Below, in pieces: positions 8,088 to 17,131 of a DNA stretch of 64,000 bases. The notes under the pieces are model-generated. The model searched no databases and was not told the DNA's origin. It saw only the letters and a program-made list of their open reading frames with translations. Position 1 is the stretch's first letter. The number at the start of each line of letters is the position of its first letter. Origin of the DNA: Ferruginibacter yonginensis (GTDB lineage: Bacteria; Bacteroidota; Bacteroidia; Chitinophagales; Chitinophagaceae); NCBI RefSeq assembly GCF_042651465.1, contig NZ_JBHSCZ010000001.1:558001-622000 (forward strand), given 5' to 3'. The position numbers and the translations under genes were made by a program.

Positions 8088-10319
8088 TTATCGTTGAAAT
8101 TTATTTTTAAGTGCGGCCAGAGCATCATGCATATTGGCTGGTGGTGCAGCTGCTTTATTGAATGTTTTATGCTGCGCAGGTTTTGATTTGTATGCTTGTG
8201 ATGCAGGCGCTGCTTCGGTTTGCTTAATTGATAAAGCTATACGCTTACGCAACACATCAACCTCCATTACTTTTACTTTTACTTGTTGGTTGAGTTTCAA
8301 TACTTCCGATGGATCTTGAATAAACTTATGTGCAATTTCAGAAACATGCACCAAGCCATCTTGCTTTACACCAATATCTACAAAAGCACCAAACCTTGTT
8401 AGGTTGGTTACAATGCCTGGCACTTCCATACCCACATGTACATCTTCAATTGAAAATATTTGTGCAAACTCAAATAATTGTGCTTCAGATCGTGGATCTA
8501 AACCTGGCTTTTTTAATTCATTAATAATATCATTAATTGTATGGGTACCAAATTTATCTGATTGGTATTTTTTTACATCAATATTTTTAAGCAAGGCTTC
8601 ATTACCAATTAATGCATTCACATTAGTTTGTAAATCTGCTGCCATTTGTTGTACCAACTCATAAGCTTCTGGGTGAACGGCACTTGCATCTAATACATCT
8701 TCAGCATCGGGTATGCGTAAAAATCCGGCACATTGCTCATAAGCTTTACCACCTAACCTCGGTACGCTCAACAATTGTTTACGAGAAGTAAATTTCCCTG
8801 CTGTTTTTCGGTAAGCCACAATGTTTTCAGCAATGCTACTACCAATACCACTTACATAACTCAATAAGTGTTTACTAGCGGTATTCAAATTAACACCCAC
8901 CATATTTACACAACTCACTACTGTTTGATCAAGTTTTTCTTTTAATCGTGGTTGGTTAACATCATGCTGGTACTGCCCTACTCCAATACTCTTCGGATCA
9001 ATTTTTACGAGCTCTGCCAACGGATCCATCAAACGCCTACCAATACTTACTGCACCACGTATGGTAATGTCTTCATCAGGAAATTCTAATCGAGCAATTT
9101 CTGATGCTGAGTAAATACTTGCCCCATCTTCATTTACTAAATAAACAGGCAAGCTCAAATTCAACCCCTTTATAAATTGTTCTGTCTCTCTACCTGCCGT
9201 ACCATCACCAATAGCAAATGCTTGTATTTGGTAGGTTTGTACCAACGAACGTATGGTATGTTCAGCATCGGCTAATCTATTTTTTTCATTCACAAAAATG
9301 AGGGCTGTTTTTTGCAACTCCCCTTTTTCATCAATACAAACCACTTTACAGCCTGTTCTATAACCAGGGTCAATGGCTAATATGCGTTTACTACCTAAAG
9401 GCGAACTCAACAACAATTGGCGTAAATTTTCAGCAAAAACATTGATCGCTTCTTCATCTGCAGCGGCTTTTAATGCAGTTCTAAACTCTGTTTCTAAACT
9501 TGGTTGTAATAAACGTTTGTAACTATCTTTTACAGCTTTACGAATGTGCTCACTACATGGGCTCATGCCTTTGATGTATAAATCTTCAATGAGCTCTAAT
9601 GCTATTTCTTCAGTAGGTTCAATAGATAACTTTAAAAACCCTTCTAAAAAACCTCTTAATACTGCTAAAATTCTATGCGATGGAATGGTGGCAATGCTTT
9701 CACTAAAATCAAAATAATCTTTGTATTTAATTGCTTCCGCTTCTTTATCAGATTGAACCGTACTTTTCATACGAGCTTCACGTTCAAAAAGCTTACGCAT
9801 TTTTTCCCTCACTACCATATCTTCATTGATGGTTTCTGCAATAATATCTCTTGCACCTTGCAAAGCTGCATCTGTAGTAAGTACTTTATCGTTGAGGTAT
9901 TTATTAGCTTCGGCTACTACATCAACATCATGCTGCAATAAAAGCACATCTGCCAATGGTTGCAACCCATTTTCACGGGCTACTACGGCTTTTGTTTTAC
10001 GCTTTTGTTTGTAGGGCAAATAAATATCTTCCAACACTGCAATGGTAGTAGCTTCATTTATTTTTGATTGCAAGGCATCCGTCATTTTGCCTTGCTCTGT
10101 AATGGTTTTTTCTATGAAGGTTTTACGCTCTTCAAACTCAACCATGGTTTTATTTTCATCTTGTATTTGCTGAATTTGAACTTCATCTAAAGCACCCGTA
10201 ACATCTTTTCGATAACGAGCAATAAATGGAATACTAGAACCTTCAGCGAACAATTGCAATACGGTGTGTACTTGCGATGGTTTAATATTGAGTTTTTGAG
10301 CGATAATATGATCAAACAT
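8088..10319 (-). CDS. tex: Tex family RNA-binding transcription accessory protein
   Basis: The 743-residue protein has the full Tex architecture. The N-terminal helical region begins MFDHIIAQKLNIKPSQV and includes SSIPFIARYRKDVTGALDEVQ. A YqgF/RuvC-like domain is near residues 320-450 (ILAIDPGYRTGCKVV). Tandem helix-hairpin-helix elements follow at about 500-560 (SGIGSSIAENIVAYR; SVPRLGGKAYEQCAGFLRI), then an S1 RNA-binding domain at about 645-715 (GIVTNLTRFGAFVDIGVKQDGLVHVSE). Tex binds nucleic acid and RNA polymerase and affects transcription. The basic C-terminal tail is typical of the Bacteroidota form. It appears monocistronic. Confidence 0.95.
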   Translation of the reverse strand: MFDHIIAQKLNIKPSQVHTVLQLFAEGSSIPFIARYRKDVTGALDEVQIQQIQDENKTMVEFEERKTFIEKTITEQGKMTDALQSKINEATTIAVLEDIYLPYKQKRKTKAVVARENGLQPLADVLLLQHDVDVVAEANKYLNDKVLTTDAALQGARDIIAETINEDMVVREKMRKLFEREARMKSTVQSDKEAEAIKYKDYFDFSESIATIPSHRILAVLRGFLEGFLKLSIEPTEEIALELIEDLYIKGMSPCSEHIRKAVKDSYKRLLQPSLETEFRTALKAAADEEAINVFAENLRQLLLSSPLGSKRILAIDPGYRTGCKVVCIDEKGELQKTALIFVNEKNRLADAEHTIRSLVQTYQIQAFAIGDGTAGRETEQFIKGLNLSLPVYLVNEDGASIYSASEIARLEFPDEDITIRGAVSIGRRLMDPLAELVKIDPKSIGVGQYQHDVNQPRLKEKLDQTVVSCVNMVGVNLNTASKHLLSYVSGIGSSIAENIVAYRKTAGKFTSRKQLLSVPRLGGKAYEQCAGFLRIPDAEDVLDASAVHPEAYELVQQMAADLQTNVNALIGNEALLKNIDVKKYQSDKFGTHTINDIINELKKPGLDPRSEAQLFEFAQIFSIEDVHVGMEVPGIVTNLTRFGAFVDIGVKQDGLVHVSEIAHKFIQDPSEVLKLNQQVKVKVMEVDVLRKRIALSIKQTEAAPASQAYKSKPAQHKTFNKAAAPPANMHDALAALKNKFQR

Positions 10320-10349
10320 AAAAGTGAAATTAAAATAATTTTAAGGCTG

Positions 10350-10357
10350 CGAAAGTA
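10350..10357 (-). promoter_or_regulatory. -7-like box TACTTTCG upstream of tex
   Basis: The minus strand reads TACTTTCG, one base away from TAnnTTTG, 30 bases before the tex ATG. No convincing -33 element is seen. Confidence 0.4.
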
Positions 10358-10420
10358 ATGTTTGCAGCATTAAAGAAAAATTGATTTTTTAAATAAAATT
10401 GAATAATTGAACTATAAAAA

Positions 10421-11764
10421 CTAGTTGAAAACTATTTTCTTTTCAGGATATTGTTCGGCGTAGTTAAAAATGGTATTGCGTATAAAATCATTGTCCATAT
10501 AAGGTTCAATATTTTCTTTAATGGTATTGATATCAAGCGCTGTACTAGTATTACTGATGTAACCCATACCCCAAAAACTACCTTTCTCTATTAATAAACA
10601 CAATTGATCATTGGGTGTTAAGCCCTCATCTAACACTGCAAAACTTGGTAGTTGTTGCTCTAAAGCAGTTAAGGCTTGTTGCACTTTATGGTTGTATAAG
10701 TGTGGTGGTGTTATGGTTGATTTTTCTTCGGCAGTAATAACCGTTTTATCAATAAAACATAACTTTTGGTTTAATTCAAATTGCTCCGTCATTTTTCGCA
10801 ATAAAACCAAACCTTCATTTAATGTATTAAAGCAATACAATGCTGGTAAGTTTTTCTTACGCTTGTCAATGGCCAAGCGTTTATAACCCACATTGTCTTC
10901 AAAACAATACAACGCAAATTTTTGCATGGGTTGCTTTTGACTATAATTAAAAGGCGGCCATAGTTTTTTTATTTCTGTACTTTCTAATACCAAAGCATGT
11001 AATTCGTTGGCACACAAAGTATAGGTAATATTAGTGACTTGTTGCAAAAAATATTGCCTTCGTTTGCCATCATCGTTATGCGTAAAATGACTGGTTACTC
11101 TTTTTTTAATATCAACAGCCTTGCCTACGTACAATATTTTGCCTTTGTTGTTATGAAAATAATATACTCCCGGTGAATTAGGTAAGGCATCAATAATATG
11201 TTTGTCTAAATGTATGGGTAACCAATGCTCTGCAGATGTACGTTTGAGCATTTTATCAATATGTGACAAGCCGCCTAGTGCAAGTAAATGTTCAAATAAT
11301 TGTACCGTGGCTTGTGCATCACCATCTGCCCTATGCCTATTGTGTGTAGTAATACCAATACTTTCACACAACTTTCCTAAACTATACGATGGTAAACCCG
11401 GTATCACTTTTCTGCTTAACCTTACTGTACATAACTTTTTTACATTCAACACATAACCATACTTTTTTAAATGATGAAAAACAAAAGAGTAGTCAAAATT
11501 TACATTATGGGCTACAAAAACAACGTCTTTCAACATATCATAAATAACGGGCGCTACTTCATCAAAAGTTGGGGCGTTTGCAACCATGCTATTATCAATA
11601 CCGGTTAAAGCAGTAATAAACTGTGGTATGGCTTTTTGAGGATTTAGCAACGTGGTAAAATGTTTTACAACACGTTCGCCATTATGTATATGTATGGCAA
11701 TTTCAGTAATGCCGTTTGACGATGCATGACCACCTGTGGTTTCTATATCTACAATTGCGTACAA
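10421..11764 (-). CDS. DnaQ-like 3'-5' exonuclease fused to a GIY-YIG nuclease domain
   Basis: The protein has 447 residues. The N-terminal DEDDh exonuclease (1-170) shows all motifs: AIVDIETTG (Exo I), AHNVNFDYSF (Exo II) and HRADGDAQAT (Exo III, His and Asp). A GIY-YIG domain follows at about 193-270 (NSPGVYYFHNNKGKILYVGKAVDIKKRVTSHF), resembling the UvrC/Cho N-terminal nuclease. The last 180 residues match nothing I recognise and lack UvrC's UVR and RNase H parts. Such fusions are often annotated as the epsilon-like or Cho-like repair nuclease; a role in excision repair is inferred. It stands alone between tex and a DUF2490 gene. Confidence 0.88.
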   Translation of the reverse strand: MYAIVDIETTGGHASSNGITEIAIHIHNGERVVKHFTTLLNPQKAIPQFITALTGIDNSMVANAPTFDEVAPVIYDMLKDVVFVAHNVNFDYSFVFHHLKKYGYVLNVKKLCTVRLSRKVIPGLPSYSLGKLCESIGITTHNRHRADGDAQATVQLFEHLLALGGLSHIDKMLKRTSAEHWLPIHLDKHIIDALPNSPGVYYFHNNKGKILYVGKAVDIKKRVTSHFTHNDDGKRRQYFLQQVTNITYTLCANELHALVLESTEIKKLWPPFNYSQKQPMQKFALYCFEDNVGYKRLAIDKRKKNLPALYCFNTLNEGLVLLRKMTEQFELNQKLCFIDKTVITAEEKSTITPPHLYNHKVQQALTALEQQLPSFAVLDEGLTPNDQLCLLIEKGSFWGMGYISNTSTALDINTIKENIEPYMDNDFIRNTIFNYAEQYPEKKIVFN

Positions 11765-11816
11765 AAGCTATATTTTAGTTATTGCAAATTACTAAATATT
11801 TTAGGATTTAAGTTAA

Positions 11817-12569
11817 TTAATTTTCATTGATTTCGTAAGAAGAAAATGTATGACGCAGCAAATACTTAGACAAATCGAAGAAGCAACCAACTTGAATGTA
11901 GTTTTGAGTTGATTGACGGATTAAGCTGTAATCAAACTGACTAACATATCCAATAACATATGTAACACTATTAGATTGTTTATAATTGAAAGTGGCTAAA
12001 AAACGATTGCGTTCAAAATAAGCAGCTTTGTTATTTAAAAATATTTCTGTGCTTACATTAAAACTAAGGGGTTGATCATTATTTTTAAATTTACCGAATG
12101 GATAAATAGCGCCTACCCTATACCTAAATCGGTTTCTGTAACCATTGCTTGTAAAACGAAGTTCTGTTCTAAATCGCTGCTCTATTTTAATACGACCTAT
12201 ACCATTGTTCAGCAGCAATTGTGGCCAAATACGTTGTTCGTTATTTACTTTGGGTGTTTTAAAATTTCCTCCTGTTGTGTAGGTTTGATAAGTACCTAAT
12301 CCTAATCCAACATTAACTTGGTCATTTATTTTATACTGTATAGCCGATTTAAATTCATAATAATTAAAATCATTATAAAACTTTAATGAACGTAATTGTG
12401 CTTCTGCAAAACCGCTCCACTTATAATTAAAATTGTATCGCATATTTAATACATTCCAACTGCCCAGTGCCTTTTTTTGAGCTTGCAGCGATAATGAACA
12501 GCACATCAAAAACACCATACAAGCTGTCCATAATTTTTGAGAGAAAAAAGATGTTTTAAAAAATATCAA
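11817..12569 (-). CDS. DUF2490 domain-containing secreted or outer-membrane protein
   Basis: The protein has about 250 residues. A signal peptide is followed by the DUF2490 pattern: LGSWNVLNMRYNF, WSGFAEAQLRS, then paired beta-strands with NEQRIWPQLLL, IEQRFRTELRF and NRFRYRVGAIYPF. The last strand repeats are consistent with a small beta-barrel. The start is the TTG at 12569, which gives a signal sequence with a charged N-region (MIFFKTSFFSQKLW...LSLQA). The ATG at 12518 would leave a very short, uncharged signal. Function is unknown; homologues are widespread in Bacteroidota. Confidence 0.75.
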   Translation of the reverse strand: MIFFKTSFFSQKLWTACMVFLMCCSLSLQAQKKALGSWNVLNMRYNFNYKWSGFAEAQLRSLKFYNDFNYYEFKSAIQYKINDQVNVGLGLGTYQTYTTGGNFKTPKVNNEQRIWPQLLLNNGIGRIKIEQRFRTELRFTSNGYRNRFRYRVGAIYPFGKFKNNDQPLSFNVSTEIFLNNKAAYFERNRFLATFNYKQSNSVTYVIGYVSQFDYSLIRQSTQNYIQVGCFFDLSKYLLRHTFSSYEINEN

Positions 12570-12784
12570 ATCAATCTATTTAAATAATAAAATGTTGTAA
12601 AAGTATTAAAATAGCTGGTGAAATACCAATATTAAACCCTAACATTTAGAGTTGCGCATGTTAAAAAACAACATAAAAGAAACTGAATAAAATTGTAGTT
12701 ACTACTTATGAAAGCAGTTTTGCCTGTATAAAAAACAAATATGAAGTTGTACCTTCGCCACTTTGTAAAAAAGAAGCTAACAGC

Positions 12785-15448
12785 ATGGAACTTTCTAAAA
12801 ATTTTGAGCCGCAATCAATAGAAAATAAATGGTACAGCCATTGGATGAACAAAGGTTACTTTAAAAGTGTACCTGACCACCGTGAGCCTTACACCATTGT
12901 AATGCCACCGCCAAACGTTACGGGTGTGTTACATATGGGTCATTGTCTTAATAACACCATACAAGATATTTTGATAAGAAGGGCCCGTATGCAAGGTAAA
13001 AATGCTTGTTGGGTACCAGGTACTGATCATGCATCTATTGCTACAGAAGCCAAGGTAGTTGGCATGTTGAGAGAAAAAGGCATTGCAAAATCATCACTTA
13101 CTCGAACAGAATTTTTAAAATATGCTTGGGAGTGGAAAGAAAAATACGGCGGTATTATTTTAGAGCAACTCAAAAAAATGGGTTGCAGTCTTGATTGGGA
13201 TCGTACGGCTTTTACAATGGATGATGATTATTACCAATCAGTCATCACCATCTTTATAAAATTATACAACGATGGTATTATTTACCGTGGCTTACGTATG
13301 GTGAATTGGGATCCGGTAAGTTTAACTGCATTGAGTGATGAAGAAGTTATTTTTAAAGAAGTTGATTCAAAATTATATTATGTAAGCTACCCATTGGTTG
13401 ATGGTACAGGCAGCATTACAGTGGCTACTACAAGGCCCGAAACCATTATGGGTGATGTAGCTATTTGTGTAAACCCAACTGATGAACGCTATGCAGCTTT
13501 TGTGGGTAAACAAGTAATAGTGCCCATCATCAACAGAAAAATACCTGTTATTGCTGATGATTATGTAGATGCAACATTTGGTACCGGTGCCCTAAAAATT
13601 ACACCTGCACACGATAAAAATGATAATGAAATTGGTCGCAAACACCAATTAGCATCTCTCAATACTTTAGATGCAAGCGGTAAGTTTACCGCCGAAGCAC
13701 TTACAGCTGATTTACCAAACGAAACGGTACAAAGTTATGTTGGTATTGATCGTTTTGAATTACGTAAAAAAATCGCTGCTGATATTGATGCACTAGGTCG
13801 ATTACAAAAGGTAGAAGATTATAAAGGACAAGTTGGCACAAGTGAACGTACAGGTGCTATTATTGAAAGCAGGCTTTCGTTACAATGGTTCATGAACATG
13901 AAATTGTTTATTGAACAAAACAAAGCAACGCTTGATGCTATTTTAACGGATGACATTAAACTGCATCCTTCAAAACTTAAAAACACTTACAGTTATTGGA
14001 TTGAAAACATAAAGGATTGGTGTATATCTCGTCAATTATGGTGGGGGCAACAAATACCAGCTTGGTACGATGCGGAGGGTAATTTTGTGGTGGCTGCTGA
14101 TAAAGAAGCTGCGGCAATTGCTTACTCTTCACAATACAACAAACCCGTACCTGCTGAAGGGTTGGCGCAAGATGAAGATTGTTTGGATACATGGTTCTCC
14201 TCATGGCTATGGCCTATTGAAGTTTTTAAAGGTATCAGTAACCCTAACAACAATGAAATAGATTACTACTACCCTACCACTACATTGGTTACCGGACAAG
14301 ACATTTTGTTTTTTTGGGTAGCTCGTATGGTGATGGCTGGCTTTGCATTTAAAGGTACCAAGCCTTTTAAAGATGTATATTTCACTGGCATGGTACGTGA
14401 TAACCAAGGCCGAAAAATGAGTAAACAATTAGGTAACTCACCTGATTTATTAGGACTTATTGATCAGTACGGTGCCGATGCAGTAAGGTTCGGCATAATG
14501 ATAGCGTCGCCTGCCGGTAATGATATTTTGTTTGATGAAAATGCATTAGAACAAGGTAGAAATTTTAACAATAAAATGTGGAATGCCTTAAAGCTTTTGC
14601 AAATGTGGAAAGAGCGTCAAGCTACTACTACAAACGATGCCAACATCGAACAAAATTTTGCTATTCAATGGTTCAAAAACAGGCTTATTGAAGTAAGCAA
14701 CGAGGTAAACGATTTACTCAATCAATTTAAATTAAGTGAGGCTTTAAAAGTAATTTACTCACTCATTTGGGATGATTACTGTAGCTGGTATTTAGAGTGG
14801 GTTAAACCAGGCTTTGAGCAACCAATTGATAAAATAGTGTACGAACAATCGATTGCGTTTTTTGGAGAATTAATGCAATTGTTACACCCTTTTATGCCGT
14901 TTGTTACAGAAGAAATTTATCATGTATTAGCCACCCGTACTACCGATTTAATGGTAACAACTTACCAAACAACACAAGCTGCTAATCAAACAATTTTGAA
15001 TGAAGGTTTGTTACTCAAAAATATCATCAGTGGTTTGAGAGATATTCGTAACAAAAACCAAATTAAACCAAAAGATAGTATTCAATTACATATTCAAACG
15101 AGTGATACGGCTACGTACAAAGCCATTGAACACATTCTTGCAAAACAAATAAATGCGGCTGGTATTTATTTTGTAAATGATGCAGTTGCAGGCACTATTA
15201 CAAGTGTTATTGGTAAAGACAAATTTTTTATTGAAACATCGCAACCATTAAATGTTGCCGCACAAAAAGAAGCATTAGAGAAAGAGTTACAACATTTACA
15301 AGGCTTTTTATTAAGTGTTGATAAAAAATTAAGTAATGAAAAATTTGTAGCCAATGCAAAGCCTGAGGTATTAGCGTTAGAACAAAAGAAAAAAGCAGAT
15401 GCATTAGCGAAGATGAGCATCATCAACGAAAGCTTACAATCTTTATAA
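12785..15448 (+). CDS. valS: Valyl-tRNA synthetase
   Basis: The 887-residue class Ia synthetase charges tRNA-Val with valine. PPPNVTGVLHMGH carries the HIGH-type motif (HMGH at 50-53). The CP1 editing domain follows, with TTRPETIMGDVA and TPAHDKND. The ATP-binding loop is KMSKQLGNSPD, a KMSKS variant. An anticodon-binding helical domain follows, and a C-terminal coiled coil lies at about 820-885 (QKEALEKELQHLQGF...EQKKKADALAKM). Length and order are normal. A weak TACCTTCG -7-like box lies at 12750-12757; the leader is too short for a T-box and none is expected in this phylum. Confidence 0.97.
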   Translation: MELSKNFEPQSIENKWYSHWMNKGYFKSVPDHREPYTIVMPPPNVTGVLHMGHCLNNTIQDILIRRARMQGKNACWVPGTDHASIATEAKVVGMLREKGIAKSSLTRTEFLKYAWEWKEKYGGIILEQLKKMGCSLDWDRTAFTMDDDYYQSVITIFIKLYNDGIIYRGLRMVNWDPVSLTALSDEEVIFKEVDSKLYYVSYPLVDGTGSITVATTRPETIMGDVAICVNPTDERYAAFVGKQVIVPIINRKIPVIADDYVDATFGTGALKITPAHDKNDNEIGRKHQLASLNTLDASGKFTAEALTADLPNETVQSYVGIDRFELRKKIAADIDALGRLQKVEDYKGQVGTSERTGAIIESRLSLQWFMNMKLFIEQNKATLDAILTDDIKLHPSKLKNTYSYWIENIKDWCISRQLWWGQQIPAWYDAEGNFVVAADKEAAAIAYSSQYNKPVPAEGLAQDEDCLDTWFSSWLWPIEVFKGISNPNNNEIDYYYPTTTLVTGQDILFFWVARMVMAGFAFKGTKPFKDVYFTGMVRDNQGRKMSKQLGNSPDLLGLIDQYGADAVRFGIMIASPAGNDILFDENALEQGRNFNNKMWNALKLLQMWKERQATTTNDANIEQNFAIQWFKNRLIEVSNEVNDLLNQFKLSEALKVIYSLIWDDYCSWYLEWVKPGFEQPIDKIVYEQSIAFFGELMQLLHPFMPFVTEEIYHVLATRTTDLMVTTYQTTQAANQTILNEGLLLKNIISGLRDIRNKNQIKPKDSIQLHIQTSDTATYKAIEHILAKQINAAGIYFVNDAVAGTITSVIGKDKFFIETSQPLNVAAQKEALEKELQHLQGFLLSVDKKLSNEKFVANAKPEVLALEQKKKADALAKMSIINESLQSL

Positions 15449-15480
15449 TGTAATAGCTACAACAAAAATTATAAAATAAA

Positions 15481-15515
15481 ACTGCTTGTTAAAATAACGA
15501 TAAGCAGTTTTTTTT
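15481..15515 (+). terminator. Terminator after valS
   Basis: ACTGCTT (15481-15487) pairs with AAGCAGT (15502-15508), with an inner GTTA/TAAC stem, followed by an eight-T run. An ATG at 15516 directly after the T run is unlikely to start the next gene. Confidence 0.85.
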
Positions 15516-15542
15516 ATGTTTACATTCGTAAAAATATTTTGT

Positions 15543-16022
15543 ATGAAATTTTTGATGGCTATATTGTTTTTGTCAAGCTTTTTTATTAATACCCATGCAT
15601 TGGCACAACGCACCAAACCTGCTGTAAAGCCTACAAAACCTGTAGCGTACAAAGTACCTAAACTTACAGTTACACTTGGCACTTATAAAGACGCTAGCAC
15701 TTTTTCACCACAAACATCAGAGACTGTTATTGCCATGCCATTAAAAATTATTGATGATAAAAACGTTCCCTACACCCTTTTATCATATCAATTTGCTTAC
15801 AAAAAAGTAGTAACAACTGAAGATGAAAATACGGGCAAATCAAGCAAAACCACTGCATTAAAAGCAGGCTTTTTTAAAGTAACTCCTTTACCACAAAACT
15901 GGGTTGACCTTGTAAGAGAATACCCTCAACCAGGCGAAGAATGGTTGTTTTTTGCCATTACTGTTAAAGATGCGCAAGGACGTGTAATGTACGCACCTGA
16001 TTTAAAATTGCTAATTAAATAA
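15543..16022 (+). CDS. Hypothetical secreted protein
   Basis: The product has 159 residues. It opens with a good Sec signal peptide (MKFLMAILFLSSFFINTHALAQ); I start at this ATG because an in-frame ATG nine codons upstream lies against the valS terminator. A short basic Pro/Lys stretch (RTKPAVKPTKPVAYKVPK) follows, then about 120 residues of predicted beta structure (LTVTLGTYKDAST, LLSYQFAYKKVV, WLFFAITVKDAQGRVMYAPDLKLLIK). The pattern is like the GldM-C or immunoglobulin-like domains of Bacteroidota, but I cannot assign a family. Its stop overlaps the next ATG by one base (TAATG), so it is coupled with the GNAT gene. Confidence 0.7.
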   Translation: MKFLMAILFLSSFFINTHALAQRTKPAVKPTKPVAYKVPKLTVTLGTYKDASTFSPQTSETVIAMPLKIIDDKNVPYTLLSYQFAYKKVVTTEDENTGKSSKTTALKAGFFKVTPLPQNWVDLVREYPQPGEEWLFFAITVKDAQGRVMYAPDLKLLIK

Positions 16023-16525
16023 TGACGATTATTACCACCGCTAGTACCGCAGATATTTCAACCATCCAAACTTTAGCGCACTCAATATGGCCTAATGCCT
16101 ATGGTGACATAATATCACATGCACAAATTGATTACATGTTGCAATTAATTTATAGTGAAACAGCATTGTTGCAACAAATGAAAAACGGTCATCAATTTTT
16201 ATTAGCCTATCATAATGAAAGTCCAGTTGGGTATGCTTCTTTCTCCGTAAAATCAACCGAAACTCCGCAACTTTTTAGGTTACATAAATTGTATGTAGAC
16301 ACTACTTTACATACCCGGGGTATTGGCAAAGCATTGCTATTACAAGTGGTTAACAATTGTAAACAACAAGGTGCAACAGGCCTAGAATTAAATGTAAACA
16401 AATACAACAAAGCACTGCATTTTTACAATAAAATGGGGTTTAGCATTTCAAAAGAAGAAGTAATTGATATAGGCAATGGATATGTGATGGATGATTACGT
16501 TATGACTTTACCGATCGTACACTAA
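16022..16525 (+). CDS. GNAT family N-acetyltransferase
   Basis: The product has 167 residues with the GNAT fold. Motif A is LHKLYVDTTLHTRGIGKALL (the RGIGKA acetyl-CoA pyrophosphate loop). Motif B follows with LELNVNKYNKALHFYNKMGF. The substrate is unknown. The ATG overlaps the preceding stop by one base. The 3' end overlaps the convergent Lrp gene by 18 bases. Confidence 0.88.
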   Translation: MTIITTASTADISTIQTLAHSIWPNAYGDIISHAQIDYMLQLIYSETALLQQMKNGHQFLLAYHNESPVGYASFSVKSTETPQLFRLHKLYVDTTLHTRGIGKALLLQVVNNCKQQGATGLELNVNKYNKALHFYNKMGFSISKEEVIDIGNGYVMDDYVMTLPIVH

Positions 16526-17014
16526 CTGATGTGTTTGCTTTATTATTCCCATTACAAATACACTTTGTACATGGCCAATATTTTCAATTTGGCTAAGCTT
16601 GTTTACATGAAAGTTGTAGTAATCTTCCATATTTGCAGCCATTACTTTCAACATAAAATCAAACTCACCTGAAATACTGTAACATTCAATTACTTCATTC
16701 AACTCATTAATAGTGTTAATAAATTTTACACCGGCATTTTTGCTGTGAGCTTTTAAAGAAACATAACAAATAACCATTAAGCCTTTGTTTACTTTGTTAT
16801 GATCAACCAACGTAGCATATTGTTTTATAACCCCATTGGCTTCCATACGTTTGATACGGTCGTGCACTGGCGATGTACTTAAATGAATTTTTTCTGCAAT
16901 TTCTTTCACAGTAATACGTGCATTGGCTTGTAATAAAGCTAAAATAGCAATGTCTTTTTCGTCTTGCAAAAATGCTGTACTGGGCATCTGTTCTTTTAAA
17001 CTTGACTTTGGCAT
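16508..17014 (-). CDS. Lrp/AsnC family transcriptional regulator
   Basis: The protein has 168 residues. A winged helix-turn-helix of AsnC type sits at about 18-75 (DIAILALLQANARITVKEIA, LSTSPVHDRIKRMEANGVI). The RAM ligand-binding domain follows (about 85-160), with ECYSISGEFDFMLKV, the usual effector and oligomer interface. It binds DNA as a dimer or octamer and responds to amino acids. It is divergent from ahcY with only 117 bases between, so it may control methionine-cycle genes and itself; this is inferred. Confidence 0.92.
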   Translation of the reverse strand: MPKSSLKEQMPSTAFLQDEKDIAILALLQANARITVKEIAEKIHLSTSPVHDRIKRMEANGVIKQYATLVDHNKVNKGLMVICYVSLKAHSKNAGVKFINTINELNEVIECYSISGEFDFMLKVMAANMEDYYNFHVNKLSQIENIGHVQSVFVMGIIKQTHQLVYDR

Positions 17015-17042
17015 AGTAAATTACGTGTTTATGCTGTTAAAT

Positions 17043-17058
17043 TACTAAAATTTTACTA
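17043..17058. promoter_or_regulatory. Imperfect palindrome between lrp and ahcY, possible regulator site
   Basis: TACTAAAA at 17043-17050 faces TTTTACTA at 17051-17058, an inverted repeat with one mismatched pair. Its position between divergent lrp and ahcY fits an Lrp/AsnC autoregulatory site, but the AT-rich context makes chance likely. Confidence 0.25.
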
Positions 17059-17105
17059 TTTATCCTAAATAATAACGTATACACAGCATATTTTCCTATT
17101 TAAAT

Positions 17106-17113
17106 TACCTTTG
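17106..17113 (+). promoter_or_regulatory. -7 box TACCTTTG of ahcY
   Basis: TACCTTTG, a perfect TAnnTTTG match, ends 18 bases before the ATG. The leader would be about 10-14 bases, too short for an S-adenosylhomocysteine riboswitch. Confidence 0.65.
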
Positions 17114-17131
17114 TAATCTAAATATAAAATA

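Noticed and set aside
12570..12784. T-box leader before valS
   Set aside because: No T-box sequence (TGGNACCGCG-like) or Stem I can be seen, and T-boxes are not expected in Bacteroidota.
12632..12814. 60-codon minus-strand frame upstream of valS
   Set aside because: It overlaps the valS start and promoter region; codon use and composition look random.
17114..17131. SAH or SAM riboswitch before ahcY
   Set aside because: The predicted leader is under 20 bases, too short for any known riboswitch.
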